From NCBI RefSeq assembly GCF_003026475.1, contig NZ_PYMC01000024.1:1-58099 (forward strand): a DNA stretch of 58,099 bases, written 5' to 3'. This DNA comes from Photobacterium lipolyticum. GTDB taxonomy: Bacteria > Pseudomonadota > Gammaproteobacteria > Enterobacterales > Vibrionaceae. Every line of letters begins with the position of its first letter. The first letter of the stretch is position 1. The notes under the pieces are model-generated. The model saw only the letters and a program-made list of their open reading frames with translations, was not told the DNA's origin and did no database searches. The position numbers and the translations under genes are program-made. Shown one piece after another: positions 27,264-34,987 of the stretch.

Positions 27264-27371
27264 ATGTGCAAACTACTCATACAATTTAGCCGCCGACGTA
27301 CCGAGTGGCTTGTTCAAGAAGATGGCATGCTTTGGATTAGCATGGATGGTAAAGCCATTTTACTGGCATAA
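27264..27371 (+). CDS. Possible 35-residue small protein
   Basis: ATG with AAGGAGGG 5 nt upstream, an exceptionally good ribosome site, encoding MCKLLIQFSRRRTEWL... and ending ...GKAILLA. Not recognised. No promoter or terminator is obvious, so this may also be the 5' remnant of a longer gene. Confidence 0.4.
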   Translation: MCKLLIQFSRRRTEWLVQEDGMLWISMDGKAILLA

Positions 27372-27527
27372 GCATTGGTCGTGATTTTTCTGAGTATTGT
27401 GGATTTCGTCTAGGCTGTTCAAAACATAATTTTTTCTAATTATCCTACGAGATTGATGAAAATCATCTAGTTATCATGTTTGATTTGCGGGTCAATAAGC
27501 GCGGCGTAGAATGAAATAGAGACTTAG

Positions 27528-27562
27528 GCGATACTCTCATGTATTGCTTTTGGGAGTATCGC
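27528..27562 (-). terminator. Hairpin 3' of the 52-residue membrane protein
   Basis: GCGATACTC pairs with GAGTATCGC, 27 nt after the stop of the small gene on the minus strand. It has no strong T tract. Confidence 0.55.
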
Positions 27563-27588
27563 TTGCTTTCAAATCCTTGAAAGGTTAG

Positions 27589-27747
27589 CTACGATACCCA
27601 AATTAGCGCTAGTAACAAAATTACTGATGAAGTCGATAGAATCATTGTTGCAAGAGTTGCAATTTCGCCTAGAGTAGAAGGTTTTGACGCTTTTTTTACT
27701 TCAGTGGTTTTTTCAGTGTCCAATATTGATAGGAGTGCTGAATTCAT
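27589..27747 (-). CDS. Small membrane protein (52 aa) under a class II CRP promoter
   Basis: 52 residues: a charged N-terminal half (EKTTEVKKASKPS) and a C-terminal membrane helix (about residues 28-52, ending LLLALIWVS). Not recognised. GAGG lies 8 nt before the ATG. Upstream are a -10 TATCTT (27775-27780) and a CRP site whose centre falls exactly 41.5 bp before the predicted start at 27768. Together these make a convincing independent gene despite its size. Predicted to sit in the inner membrane with its N-terminus in the cytoplasm. Function unknown; single-helix proteins of this kind are often regulators of transporters or stress peptides. Confidence 0.65.
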   Translation of the reverse strand: MNSALLSILDTEKTTEVKKASKPSTLGEIATLATMILSTSSVILLLALIWVS

Positions 27748-27801
27748 TTTCTCTACCTCATGTAATTAAACTTCAAGATACAGAGCGGATCTTACTCTTT
27801 A

Positions 27802-27817
27802 TGTGATAAAGATCAAA
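27802..27817 (-). promoter_or_regulatory. CRP site, class II position
   Basis: TGTGATAAAGATCAAA: left half perfect (TGTGA), right half TCAAA with one mismatch to TCACA, spacing 6. Centre 27809.5 is 41.5 bp from the start predicted by the TATCTT -10. Confidence 0.65.
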
Positions 27818-28013
27818 TAAAGTTGGTAACTTAATTACATGATTTTCCGGGGGCTAGTTTGGAAAATCTGATTTGTATGTAAGGAGCCTATTAGTCGTAC
27901 ATCCATCGCTATTGAAACAATAATCCCTTCATTTGACAAATTGGTGGGGTAATCATCGCAGAAAATGCTTATAACAAGGCGTTTAGATGAAGCACCTTGT
28001 TCCCGATAACGTC

Positions 28014-28250
28014 GCCCTTGCCTAAGCTGATGCCATAGAGTGAATACCACAGCTGAAGCAGATCAGTAAGACGCCGGTTATCCCCTTTCTCACCAAGTCA
28101 CGGCTTATCCTCAATTTCACGCATGGTGAAGCGCTCAAGGGCTAAGGCTTCACCCTTGGTTGCAAACTTTTTACGTAGACGTTTGCCTTGCCGCCCTTGG
28201 GGGTAGCATTCGCAAAACCACGTTCCATCTGTTTGTTTTCTAACTGACAT
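28014..28250 (-). pseudogene. int: Phage integrase 5' remnant (P2-like tyrosine recombinase)
   Basis: Begins ATG at 28250 and encodes MSVRKQTDGTWFCECYPQGR, then KRLRKKFATKGEAL and ERFTMREIEDKP, the N-terminal arm-binding domain of P2/HP1-type integrases. The next codon is TGA (28098-28100) where the family has Trp. Reading on, LGEKGDNRRLTDLLQLWYSLYG continues the homology to about 28014 and then it is lost. So the gene has a nonsense mutation and lacks the core-binding and catalytic domains (no R-H-R-Y). A LexA-type box lies 13-28 nt upstream of its start. Confidence 0.75.
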
Positions 28251-28262
28251 AACCAATCATAA

Positions 28263-28278
28263 CTGTATGTTTATACAG
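28263..28278. promoter_or_regulatory. LexA-type SOS box upstream of integrase remnant
   Basis: CTGTATGTTTATACAG, a CTG-N10-CAG palindrome with AT-rich core, very similar to the box at 36562-36577. It would link the former integrase to DNA damage. Confidence 0.6.
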
Positions 28279-28414
28279 TTATTATGTAGGTAATATGAAG
28301 TAAATCAATGTTTATTGAAGGGAATAGAAACATCACAGGGAAACAACACGGCATCATCAAATTGCTGCTAGTGGGCAGTGACTGAAGCCTCACCAGCAGC
28401 TGGTGTAGTATTTC

Positions 28415-29419
28415 TTAGAACCAGTTGAGGATATCGGAACTCCAATCAAAAGTTCCATCTCCATCGGTATCGGCTGTAACTTGGAATGTGTCGGCTGTCA
28501 GCGCCACCAACGAAGCCTTGGTCTCGCCCGTGCCCGTGATGATAAGTTCGCCGGAGGACGGACCAACGTCGTCATAATATTGCATAAACGGCGTGGTTGA
28601 TTCGACCTCCACGTAGCCGTAATCGGGGTGATAATACTGGCCCGAAGAACAAGTCATTTCAACCCAAGTTGCTCCTTCAAGCATAGATACAACATAATTT
28701 GCTACTTTATACACCTTGCCCGTATCGTTGTCCCGGATCAGGTCGTTTAATGTCAGTGACAGGGTGGAGGAAGAGAAATTAACGTTGGTTGTACCGCTCA
28801 TTGTGACCGAACTGCTACTCGTCTCCATGGATAGCTGGCTGTAAGACATCTCCATAGCAATAATTTCAAGTGTCGAAAGGTTAACAGAACCTGATATATT
28901 GATAGTGCCGTGAACTGTCTCGCCATCTTCACAAAATTGGTCATACTGTTGAGTACCGGTCAAATTGCCGTTTGTATCGTCGAGATTGAGAGTTATAGTT
29001 AAGAGGCCTCCACAGTTACCGTCAAATGTTTCTGTTTCCGTGTGAATGGTCCGTGGTTCAGGTGTCGTCTCTGCAGAGGTTGTGAACTTTTCGAACCCTT
29101 TCATCATCCGCCAAAAGGACAATAACGCGCTACTTTGTAAGAAGCTCTCCTCTTCATCACTACTGGCAACATCCGTTCTACTCGCTGAGGTGATCTTTAT
29201 CGCCGGGCCACCCATTAAGGCGCCTATCGTCAACACGGTAGCGTTGTCGGCATTGATGACTGCCATTTCTGTCAAGCCGGTATAGATTATACTTCCGCTA
29301 TCATCACCGTCTCCACCGCCACCACCGCCACAACTAATAAACGTGACAAGGCCGATGACGAAAATGAATCCAGTTATAAGGTAACGAAGCGGTTGTCTCA
29401 CCATATTATTCAGTTTCAT
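28415..29419 (-). CDS. Hypothetical lipoprotein (334 aa)
   Basis: Signal peptide with lipobox FISC and lipidated Cys30, then a Gly6-Asp-Gly-Asp-Asp linker. The +2 residue is Gly, so outer-membrane sorting is expected. The mature part is Ser/Thr-rich and looks all-beta, with two Cys pairs (DGNCGG, DQFCED, MTCSSG). It ends in a Ca-binding-like DTDGDGTFDW. Not recognised. It lies 38 nt after a small membrane protein gene and 3' of the prophage-like genes, in the same direction. Confidence 0.75.
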   Translation of the reverse strand: MKLNNMVRQPLRYLITGFIFVIGLVTFISCGGGGGGDGDDSGSIIYTGLTEMAVINADNATVLTIGALMGGPAIKITSASRTDVASSDEEESFLQSSALLSFWRMMKGFEKFTTSAETTPEPRTIHTETETFDGNCGGLLTITLNLDDTNGNLTGTQQYDQFCEDGETVHGTINISGSVNLSTLEIIAMEMSYSQLSMETSSSSVTMSGTTNVNFSSSTLSLTLNDLIRDNDTGKVYKVANYVVSMLEGATWVEMTCSSGQYYHPDYGYVEVESTTPFMQYYDDVGPSSGELIITGTGETKASLVALTADTFQVTADTDGDGTFDWSSDILNWF

Positions 29420-29457
29420 CTTTACAACTCCTTTTTTCGTGTTATTTGATACGTTTG

Positions 29458-29664
29458 CTATGCAGCAAAAGCGCCGAAAAGTGTTGCAAGTAGATCAAGT
29501 GGGTCAAAGGCTCCAAGCAAATCGTAATCTGGGGAGTAGGAATAAGAAAACAGAGCGAAAAGGTAGATACTTTCTGCTGGCCGCTCTAATAGATAGACCA
29601 TCAGTCCCCCTAACAAGGCGGATAGCGCGGCTGCCAGTTGATATGTTTTCGCTTTACATGGCAT
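29458..29664 (-). CDS. Small hydrophobic protein (68 aa)
   Basis: Two probable membrane helices (QLAAALSALLGGLMVYLL and a weaker C-terminal one). Vaguely like the end of VanZ-type proteins, but not enough to name. It directly precedes the lipoprotein gene. The ribosome site is weak, so this may be a remnant. Confidence 0.45.
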   Translation of the reverse strand: MPCKAKTYQLAAALSALLGGLMVYLLERPAESIYLFALFSYSYSPDYDLLGAFDPLDLLATLFGAFAA

Positions 29665-30015
29665 TTTCCATCGCTCTTTTTGTTATTCCACAGCAGTCAT
29701 ACCAGTACACCGTGCGAAGTCTTATCTATGACACACTTAGCAGCCTCTAACTTCTCCGAGGGGGCAGTGTATGAGCAGGATAGACTTCTTCATCCTGTAT
29801 AACTATGCGGCTTCTTTCTATAACTAGCCAAACTAATAAGTATCATTCATTTGTAACTATAGACCACTCGTTTTGTAAGGTTATAGGGCGTGTATTTATG
29901 GCGGGGGGGGGGTAGTTGTTAGCGAGGCTACATAATGGGGGCGAAATGAGAAAGATAAGAGCCGAATTCTGATGATATCGGCAGTAGAGTAATAGCATCA
30001 AACCACCACGGTTTT
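29665..30015. other. Gene-free region with a G10 tract
   Basis: 351 nt without a gene. A run of ten G (29903-29912) is the only striking element. Confidence 0.5.
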
Positions 30016-30366
30016 TCACTTAAACTCAGTGTACTTCTTTGCATTCCCAAAGCACTTTTCTATGGGGTACTTCAGAGCATTTTTTTGAAGCTTTTCTTCT
30101 GAGGCCTTAAGAAGGTCGACACCAGTGACATCAGCAAGGCGAATGAGATATAAGAAGACATCAGCAAGTTCTTCGTTTAGTGCTGAGGTTTGCTTATTGT
30201 TTAAGTTAAAACTTTGCTCATCAGTAAGCCACTGAAATATTTCAGTTAGTTCACCTACTTCACCGGATAGGGCCATGGTTAAGTTCTTTGGTGTATGGAA
30301 CTGCTCCCAGTCTTGCTCTTTCGCAAATTCAGCTAGTTTAAGCTGCAGCTCTTTTATCTGACTCAT
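30016..30366 (-). CDS. MazG-like nucleotide pyrophosphohydrolase
   Basis: 116 residues, all-alpha NTP-PPase fold as in MazG and the RS21-C6/dCTPase group. The metal-binding EEXXE-type helices appear as SGEVGELTEIFQWL and EELADVFLYLIRLAD. Members hydrolyse (d)NTPs to monophosphates, with roles in pool cleaning and, in phages, in nucleotide and alarmone control. A perfect AAGGAGGT precedes the start. It follows the 536-residue gene by about 100 nt in the same direction, so it may be part of the prophage lysogenic transcript. Confidence 0.85.
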   Translation of the reverse strand: MSQIKELQLKLAEFAKEQDWEQFHTPKNLTMALSGEVGELTEIFQWLTDEQSFNLNNKQTSALNEELADVFLYLIRLADVTGVDLLKASEEKLQKNALKYPIEKCFGNAKKYTEFK

Positions 30367-30469
30367 TTAGTATACCTCCTTGTGATTGGCCTTTGTAGAT
30401 GGCATAGATTTCAGATTGCCGGTGACAAATTTGACCTATCTCGAACATATCTTCATGAGCCCTAAATTA

Positions 30470-32080
30470 TTAAATTATCATTGCAGCAGCTTGAGTAAGT
30501 AACCCAAACAAGATGTTTCCACTCACACCATACATTGAGTTTGTCGCTAGTTCTTTCAACGCATCAATTGTTTGCGGTGAATCATTTTGTATTAATTCGA
30601 TGGAATTTTTAAGTTTCTCAATGTCAGAATTACTAATGTTAGAGTTTAACTTACCTTCAATAAATCGGATGGCTTGAATAACATCTTGCTTGCCATCAGC
30701 TAGTGTTATTAGCTTATCAAACTGATTAACGCAGCCCAATGCAAGCTGGTTGGTTGTTAATAATTGCTGACTAAGAGTATCTCTAAGGAATTGAATTTCT
30801 TCTTTAAGTGAGAGTGTTTCTCTTAAATGCTCTTGCTTATTCGTGTTATTTTGCTCTTTATGTAACTCAAGAAATTCTTTTGTATTCATTACTTCTATGG
30901 CTGCATGGCGAAGCTTCATTTCTAATTCTTTTATTTTTAACTTATCGTTAAATAATATTTCTGGGCTTTCTTGTTGGCTAAGAACTAATGAATAATCATT
31001 TAAGGTTTTTTCTATGATTTCCTTAGTACCATCTTCGCACTCAATTTCAAGTCTAACAATATTTCCATCTTGATGGATTGAAATGGAATTTGTAATATTT
31101 GGGTATTTGTCATTTAGAACTTTTCCGAAATAAGATAGAACTCCAATACCCGCTTGACATTGCTCTTGTGAAAATTTGACAACACGTTTTATTTTTTCAT
31201 TGTCGATAGTTCTTGATAATTCATCAATATTTAAGAATAGGTTGTCAACAAGTGTTTTAACGTTTTCTGTTAATTCATCCAATGCAAAGTTAATAAGGAT
31301 GTCATTTCCATGCTCATCAATATTTCTTTCTTCAAAATGAATGTCACTAATATCTGAAACTGATGAAATGATTTTGTCAGATAATTCTGCAACCTTGCCG
31401 AAGTTATCATTACACTTCAAAATAATCGTTAGATATGAAGAGATTATTGAATCATCATTAAAAATGTAAAGGAAACGTAAGCTATAATTATTTCTGTTGA
31501 CTGTAAATGTGATATCTTGCTCAGAATTAACAATGTCAATTTCTTTGTAATCAGAAAGAAGGTTCAAAATTTCATTAAATTGACTTTTGTTTACTATTAC
31601 ATCATCTTTAGTTGAGCTCTTGTCAAAGCCAATTTTATTACAAAGAATATCAAGGCGTTCGCCATCGATATATATACTTTCAATACTATCAAAAAGAAAC
31701 GTATCAAAGCTTAGATCTAAGTTTGTGTAAGGGATGAATTCGGTCTTAATATTATCCCAATTTGATTGAGTCGCATTTTCTTTGATTTTTCTAAGTGTGC
31801 TGAATGTTTTATTATCATAGAACCATGAATGTGAATGCTGATTTACATTCATACTTTTTAGCAATTCTATGAAGGATACAATTTTTTCTTCATATTTCAA
31901 GAGGTGTTCAATTTGTATATCAACTTTATCGTCAAACTTAAAATCTAATTTTTTTTCACCAGGTGTGATTCCTGAATTTTCATTAATTTTTTCTATGACA
32001 ATATGATTGGTATATACTAATAATGTAATTAATTCCTTTATGGCAATTGTGAAATTTATTTCTATATTATTTTTCATCAT
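30470..32080 (-). CDS. Uncharacterised 536-residue protein coupled to cI
   Basis: Not recognised. AT-rich (Asn/Ile/Lys/Asp-rich product), unlike the core genes around the accessory stretch. No signal peptide. The middle (about 150-370) looks alpha/beta. A coiled coil spans about 375-450 (KIKELEMKLRHAAIEVMN and beyond), and the end is hydrophobic (about 515-536, GNILFGLLTQAAAMII), so it may attach to the membrane or pack as a helical hairpin. Its ATG overlaps the cI stop as ATGA, so translation is coupled to the repressor and the protein should be made in the lysogenic state. Genes in this position in P2/186-type phages are often lysogenic-conversion or anti-phage genes; that role is inference only. 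Confidence 0.8.
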   Translation of the reverse strand: MMKNNIEINFTIAIKELITLLVYTNHIVIEKINENSGITPGEKKLDFKFDDKVDIQIEHLLKYEEKIVSFIELLKSMNVNQHSHSWFYDNKTFSTLRKIKENATQSNWDNIKTEFIPYTNLDLSFDTFLFDSIESIYIDGERLDILCNKIGFDKSSTKDDVIVNKSQFNEILNLLSDYKEIDIVNSEQDITFTVNRNNYSLRFLYIFNDDSIISSYLTIILKCNDNFGKVAELSDKIISSVSDISDIHFEERNIDEHGNDILINFALDELTENVKTLVDNLFLNIDELSRTIDNEKIKRVVKFSQEQCQAGIGVLSYFGKVLNDKYPNITNSISIHQDGNIVRLEIECEDGTKEIIEKTLNDYSLVLSQQESPEILFNDKLKIKELEMKLRHAAIEVMNTKEFLELHKEQNNTNKQEHLRETLSLKEEIQFLRDTLSQQLLTTNQLALGCVNQFDKLITLADGKQDVIQAIRFIEGKLNSNISNSDIEKLKNSIELIQNDSPQTIDALKELATNSMYGVSGNILFGLLTQAAAMII

Positions 32081-32682
32081 ATAACCATACCTAATACATT
32101 TATTTTCTCTATTTCGATATCCCGTTCAAATCCGTTAAAAATTGAAACTACTTTATCACCAGGTATGCGATGCAACTCATTTACAGTCGAGAGGCCATCA
32201 AACGAAACAAGGTATTTCCCACTAATCACTTTCTTATTACTCGTATCAACAAACAACTTCTGGCCTTCGTGCTCAACCAGCATCAAGTGCTCAGCCTCTG
32301 GCATTCCTTCCAAAAACTTAGCATCAAAGAACATCTTGCCGTTATCAATCAAATCACCGTTCTTTAGCTCGAAGTAGGGCAGTTCGACTTTTCCACTCTC
32401 AACACTAGGTTTTCCACTCTCATACATCTCACCTTCACCTAATAATATCCATTTGAGTGATACTCCAGTTGCTAAGTGCACACGAACCACTATTTCAAAA
32501 GGGGTTTGGTTTCTCTGATGCCAAGTGGAAATTGTTGCCTTGCTTATACCAAGCGCACTAGCAAGCCCCATGTTCCCTTTAGTATTCAATACTTTTTCAA
32601 GTCTTTGAGTGACATCTTTACCACCCTGATATGCAAAAGGGTGAATTTCATGTTGACTGTTCATATCTGAGTGATCTACCAT
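32077..32682 (-). CDS. Phage CI-type repressor (186/P2 family)
   Basis: About 201 residues. The N-terminal helix-turn-helix (DVTQRLEKVLNTKGNMG, LGISKATISTWHQR) ends in VSLKWILLGEGEM, the hallmark of the Phage_CI_repr family. The C-terminal part (LPYFELKNGDLI to the end) resembles the oligomerisation domain of 186 CI; no Ser-Lys self-cleavage pair is evident. Start uncertain: ATGs at 32682 and 32664 both lack a good ribosome site, and a leaderless start is possible. Divergent from a cox-like gene with operator-like repeats between. Confidence 0.82.
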   Translation of the reverse strand: MVDHSDMNSQHEIHPFAYQGGKDVTQRLEKVLNTKGNMGLASALGISKATISTWHQRNQTPFEIVVRVHLATGVSLKWILLGEGEMYESGKPSVESGKVELPYFELKNGDLIDNGKMFFDAKFLEGMPEAEHLMLVEHEGQKLFVDTSNKKVISGKYLVSFDGLSTVNELHRIPGDKVVSIFNGFERDIEIEKINVLGMVI

Positions 32683-32732
32683 TATTCGACATTCAAAAGG
32701 GTGATAATGGTTGGTCGGAAAGGTATCACCCT
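32622..32732. promoter_or_regulatory. Candidate CI/Cox operator array
   Basis: Two inverted repeats built on the same word. CACCCT (32622-32627) pairs with AGGGTG (32638-32643). AGGGTGATA (32698-32706) pairs with TATCACCCT (32724-32732). They span the start of cI and the cI-cox gap, the usual location of the lysogeny switch. Confidence 0.55.
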
Positions 32733-32768
32733 GATACGAAAGCAAAGTTAACTGTCAAGGATACCACT

Positions 32769-32984
32769 ATGGATACAACATCAATAGTCTTCAATGCTCC
32801 ACTTTCGCCTTTTGTCACAGTTGAAAAGTTCTCTGAAATAACAGGCATTAAGAAGGCGCAAGTGGAAAAAATGCTCCACGAACGAAAATTACCTATCCGG
32901 CCTAAAACGCCGGGCAGGCCAAGAGAAAAACCGCTAATCAATATGGTTGCTCTTATGAAGGAAGCTAACGGTTTGGCTTATTGA
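32769..32984 (+). CDS. Cox/Apl-like phage regulator
   Basis: 71 residues with a MerR/excisionase-like helix-turn-helix: VTVEKFSEITGIKKAQVEKMLHERKLP, then a basic PGRPREK segment. Position and size match Cox of P2/K139 or Apl of 186, which repress the lysogenic promoter and aid excision. AAGGA lies 7 nt before the ATG at 32769; an extended frame from 32631 would cross the operators. Confidence 0.75.
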   Translation: MDTTSIVFNAPLSPFVTVEKFSEITGIKKAQVEKMLHERKLPIRPKTPGRPREKPLINMVALMKEANGLAY

Positions 32985-33205
32985 GTAAGTCATTTGAATA
33001 TGGCCCAAGGGGTGGGAGTTCGCAATGTTTGCAAAAGAATGACCTAACGCTGAATTCGTTCGAGATGCGCAAATGCTGTGCAATTAACCGAATAATTGAC
33101 AAGAGGCAGGCTACTGTAACTTGGTCACTTGGGGGTGAAGGTTTAGCGCTAGTATTGGCAATGGCTCAAGCCCCGACACTTCGCATGATGCCGTATCACT
33201 TCTAA
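32981..33205 (+). CDS. Possible truncated phage early gene
   Basis: Starts TTG overlapping the cox stop (TTGA), as expected for a coupled early gene, and encodes 74 residues including SFEYGPRGGSSQCLQ. Not recognised. No separate ribosome site. It then runs into degenerate sequence, so it is probably what remains of the lytic operon. Confidence 0.35.
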   Translation: MSKSFEYGPRGGSSQCLQKNDLTLNSFEMRKCCAINRIIDKRQATVTWSLGGEGLALVLAMAQAPTLRMMPYHF

Positions 33206-33503
33206 GCCAACATTCGATGAAACTGATCAGGTCATCTATAGCGAAGTGTTTTGGGGATCGTCGCGTGAGTACAGCCAGTATGGATGCTAACAATACAAGC
33301 CTACGACAATAGTGAAGAAATGCCAGAACATGCTACCGTCAAGCGGTCACTTGGGTATAGACGGTTTGGTCATTAAGGCGTTGAAGGTTCAGTTCAGGGA
33401 AATGCTAACCGTTCGGTTTTTATTTGATGGCATATACTTGATTTGTAAGCGAATGATAATTCCAGTAAGTCTTTGCTTGTAATATATTCTTTAGGAGGAA
33501 GTT
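33206..33503. other. Degenerate spacer
   Basis: No gene supported. Includes an ACTTGGGTATA repeat arm at about 33351 and the second copy of the DGL-IK fragment at 33358-33440. Confidence 0.45.
33358..33440 (+). pseudogene. Degenerate fragment, second copy
   Basis: Encodes DGLVIKALKVQFREMLTVRFLFDG; related to 25785-25880. Both are short and broken, suggesting decayed copies of one mobile element. Confidence 0.4.
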
Positions 33504-33776
33504 ATGATTAACAATAATATTGTAAAAATTAATTTAAAGGACGGGATTAAAGATCTTTTAGAAACGTATAGGGACGGCATTTTCGAAATGTCTGGAGGAG
33601 GGATTGAATACAGTTCAAGTCGTGAGGCTTATATAAATAAAAGTCAGCTTGTTTGGTTCAATATTGACGAAGAGAAAATGACAATAGCAATGAGCTTTGG
33701 TGATGTTAGATCGACATTACAATTCCCAGACCATGGCGGTGAATTTCAGCGAATCAAAAGAGAGCTTACAAGGTAG
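33504..33776 (+). CDS. Small hypothetical protein, copy B of a local paralogue pair
   Basis: 90 residues, close to the product of 24184-24471 but lacking its 9-residue insertion. AGGAGG lies 6 nt before the ATG. Function unknown. Keeping a good ribosome site and an intact frame in both copies suggests selection. Confidence 0.75.
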   Translation: MINNNIVKINLKDGIKDLLETYRDGIFEMSGGGIEYSSSREAYINKSQLVWFNIDEEKMTIAMSFGDVRSTLQFPDHGGEFQRIKRELTR

Positions 33777-33798
33777 TTGATAATGCAGTCTTTTATTA

Positions 33799-33832
33799 AT
33801 GATAAGGCCACCGATTATGGTGGCCTTATCAT
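33799..33832. terminator. Hairpin after copy B
   Basis: ATGATAAGGCCACC pairs perfectly with GGTGGCCTTATCAT around a 6-nt loop. No long T tract. Confidence 0.65.
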
Positions 33833-33964
33833 CGCACTTCTCCTCTCCACCTGAGACGCTTTAAAAAGTGAATTTTTCAGTTCTAAAGATCAGGTTGAAC
33901 GTATAATCACCTGCTGACTTACGCCTGAAGCCAGGCAGCGTTTTTTGTCTGAAAATGAAATGCT

Positions 33965-34987
33965 TTATAACAAACCCGCGATCGCATCTTCGAATATGTC
34001 TGTTAAAGGAATATCATCCATCATACCCATTAATTCTGGGTAACCGACGACATGCTGATATGCTGCCTGCACAAGGTATTCAATAAGAATAGGATTAATG
34101 TTGCCTTCTAATGGTGGTGTTTCCGCCTTAATTTGCTTGTATTTTTTACCTTTAGTTTCTGCGATCATTGCACGGATTAAAGCGCGTTGATATAGAAGCG
34201 GTTTAACTGATGCTTGTTCAGAAATATATATAGATTTAAGTTTTTTTAATGAATTTGTATTCCAGGCATAAGGCACAATATCTAACGAGTTGGCAATGCG
34301 GGTGCATTGATCACCAAGACAATCATCAAAGTAATCGGCAAAGTCAGCATTACCGGCTGTTGGTCCGGCAAACGGAATCGTTGAGATATCGATGTTTTGC
34401 GAGAGTTTTACTCCTTGGATGTCCTTCAACCACAGTGCCAGAGTGGAAGACAAGGCGCCGCCTTTACTGTGGCCTGTTACACAGATTTTTGCTTTACCCT
34501 CTGGGCCTATCTTTTCATTCAGGAACTGCAGAATCGTTTTATTTTCGCCGGGGATATGGGATTTTGGCTTCAATTTCTGTAAGGTTTTCAGTCCGTAGCT
34601 GGTACTTTCGGATATTTTGAGTATGCGGCCTTCAACGGATGCGTAAGGCCACTTCTTCATTGCGCTGACCATGAAATCATTAAACAGCCAGTCTGAAATT
34701 GATACTGGATTGGTGCCGCGAATGGCTATCACGTATTCCCCTTCAGCACCTTTCTTCTGTATGACATACATCATGGCATCGTTGAAGATTGTGAAAGGCA
34801 TGGTATAAACCGCAGGACCCCAGACGACTTCCCAGTCATCTTCCTGAAAAGGCTTCCATGTTTTCAAGGCTTCTTTCATTTTTTTAAGGATGAGCTCAGC
34901 ATTTTTTTTTGCTGAACCTGTGTGAGTGATGCCATAGTAGCTCATATAGCTGAATGCCAACATGAGTTGTTCTTTTGTATAAGACAT
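33965..34987 (-). CDS. Class 3 lipase-like alpha/beta hydrolase
   Basis: 340 residues. Catalytic Ser174 is in VTGHSKGGALSSTLA, Asp236 in NSLDIVPYAW, and His312 (AYQHVVGYPE) probably completes the triad. FAGPTAGNADFADYF is the usual strand after the elbow. No signal peptide. The family cleaves acyl-ester bonds in lipids. Absence of an export signal leaves a cytoplasmic role or delivery by a dedicated secretion system; no secretion genes are nearby. Ribosome site poor. Confidence 0.82.
   Translation of the reverse strand: MSYTKEQLMLAFSYMSYYGITHTGSAKKNAELILKKMKEALKTWKPFQEDDWEVVWGPAVYTMPFTIFNDAMMYVIQKKGAEGEYVIAIRGTNPVSISDWLFNDFMVSAMKKWPYASVEGRILKISESTSYGLKTLQKLKPKSHIPGENKTILQFLNEKIGPEGKAKICVTGHSKGGALSSTLALWLKDIQGVKLSQNIDISTIPFAGPTAGNADFADYFDDCLGDQCTRIANSLDIVPYAWNTNSLKKLKSIYISEQASVKPLLYQRALIRAMIAETKGKKYKQIKAETPPLEGNINPILIEYLVQAAYQHVVGYPELMGMMDDIPLTDIFEDAIAGLL

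Noticed and set aside
27835..28050. 71-codon minus-strand frame
   Set aside because: Its beginning reads the integrase remnant in a shifted frame and the rest has no homology or ribosome site; treated as a shadow of the pseudogene.
29439..29750. 103-codon plus-strand frame
   Set aside because: Antisense to the small hydrophobic protein gene, no ribosome site, no recognisable features.
34249..34620. 123-codon frame opposite the lipase gene
   Set aside because: Antisense shadow of a well-supported hydrolase gene.
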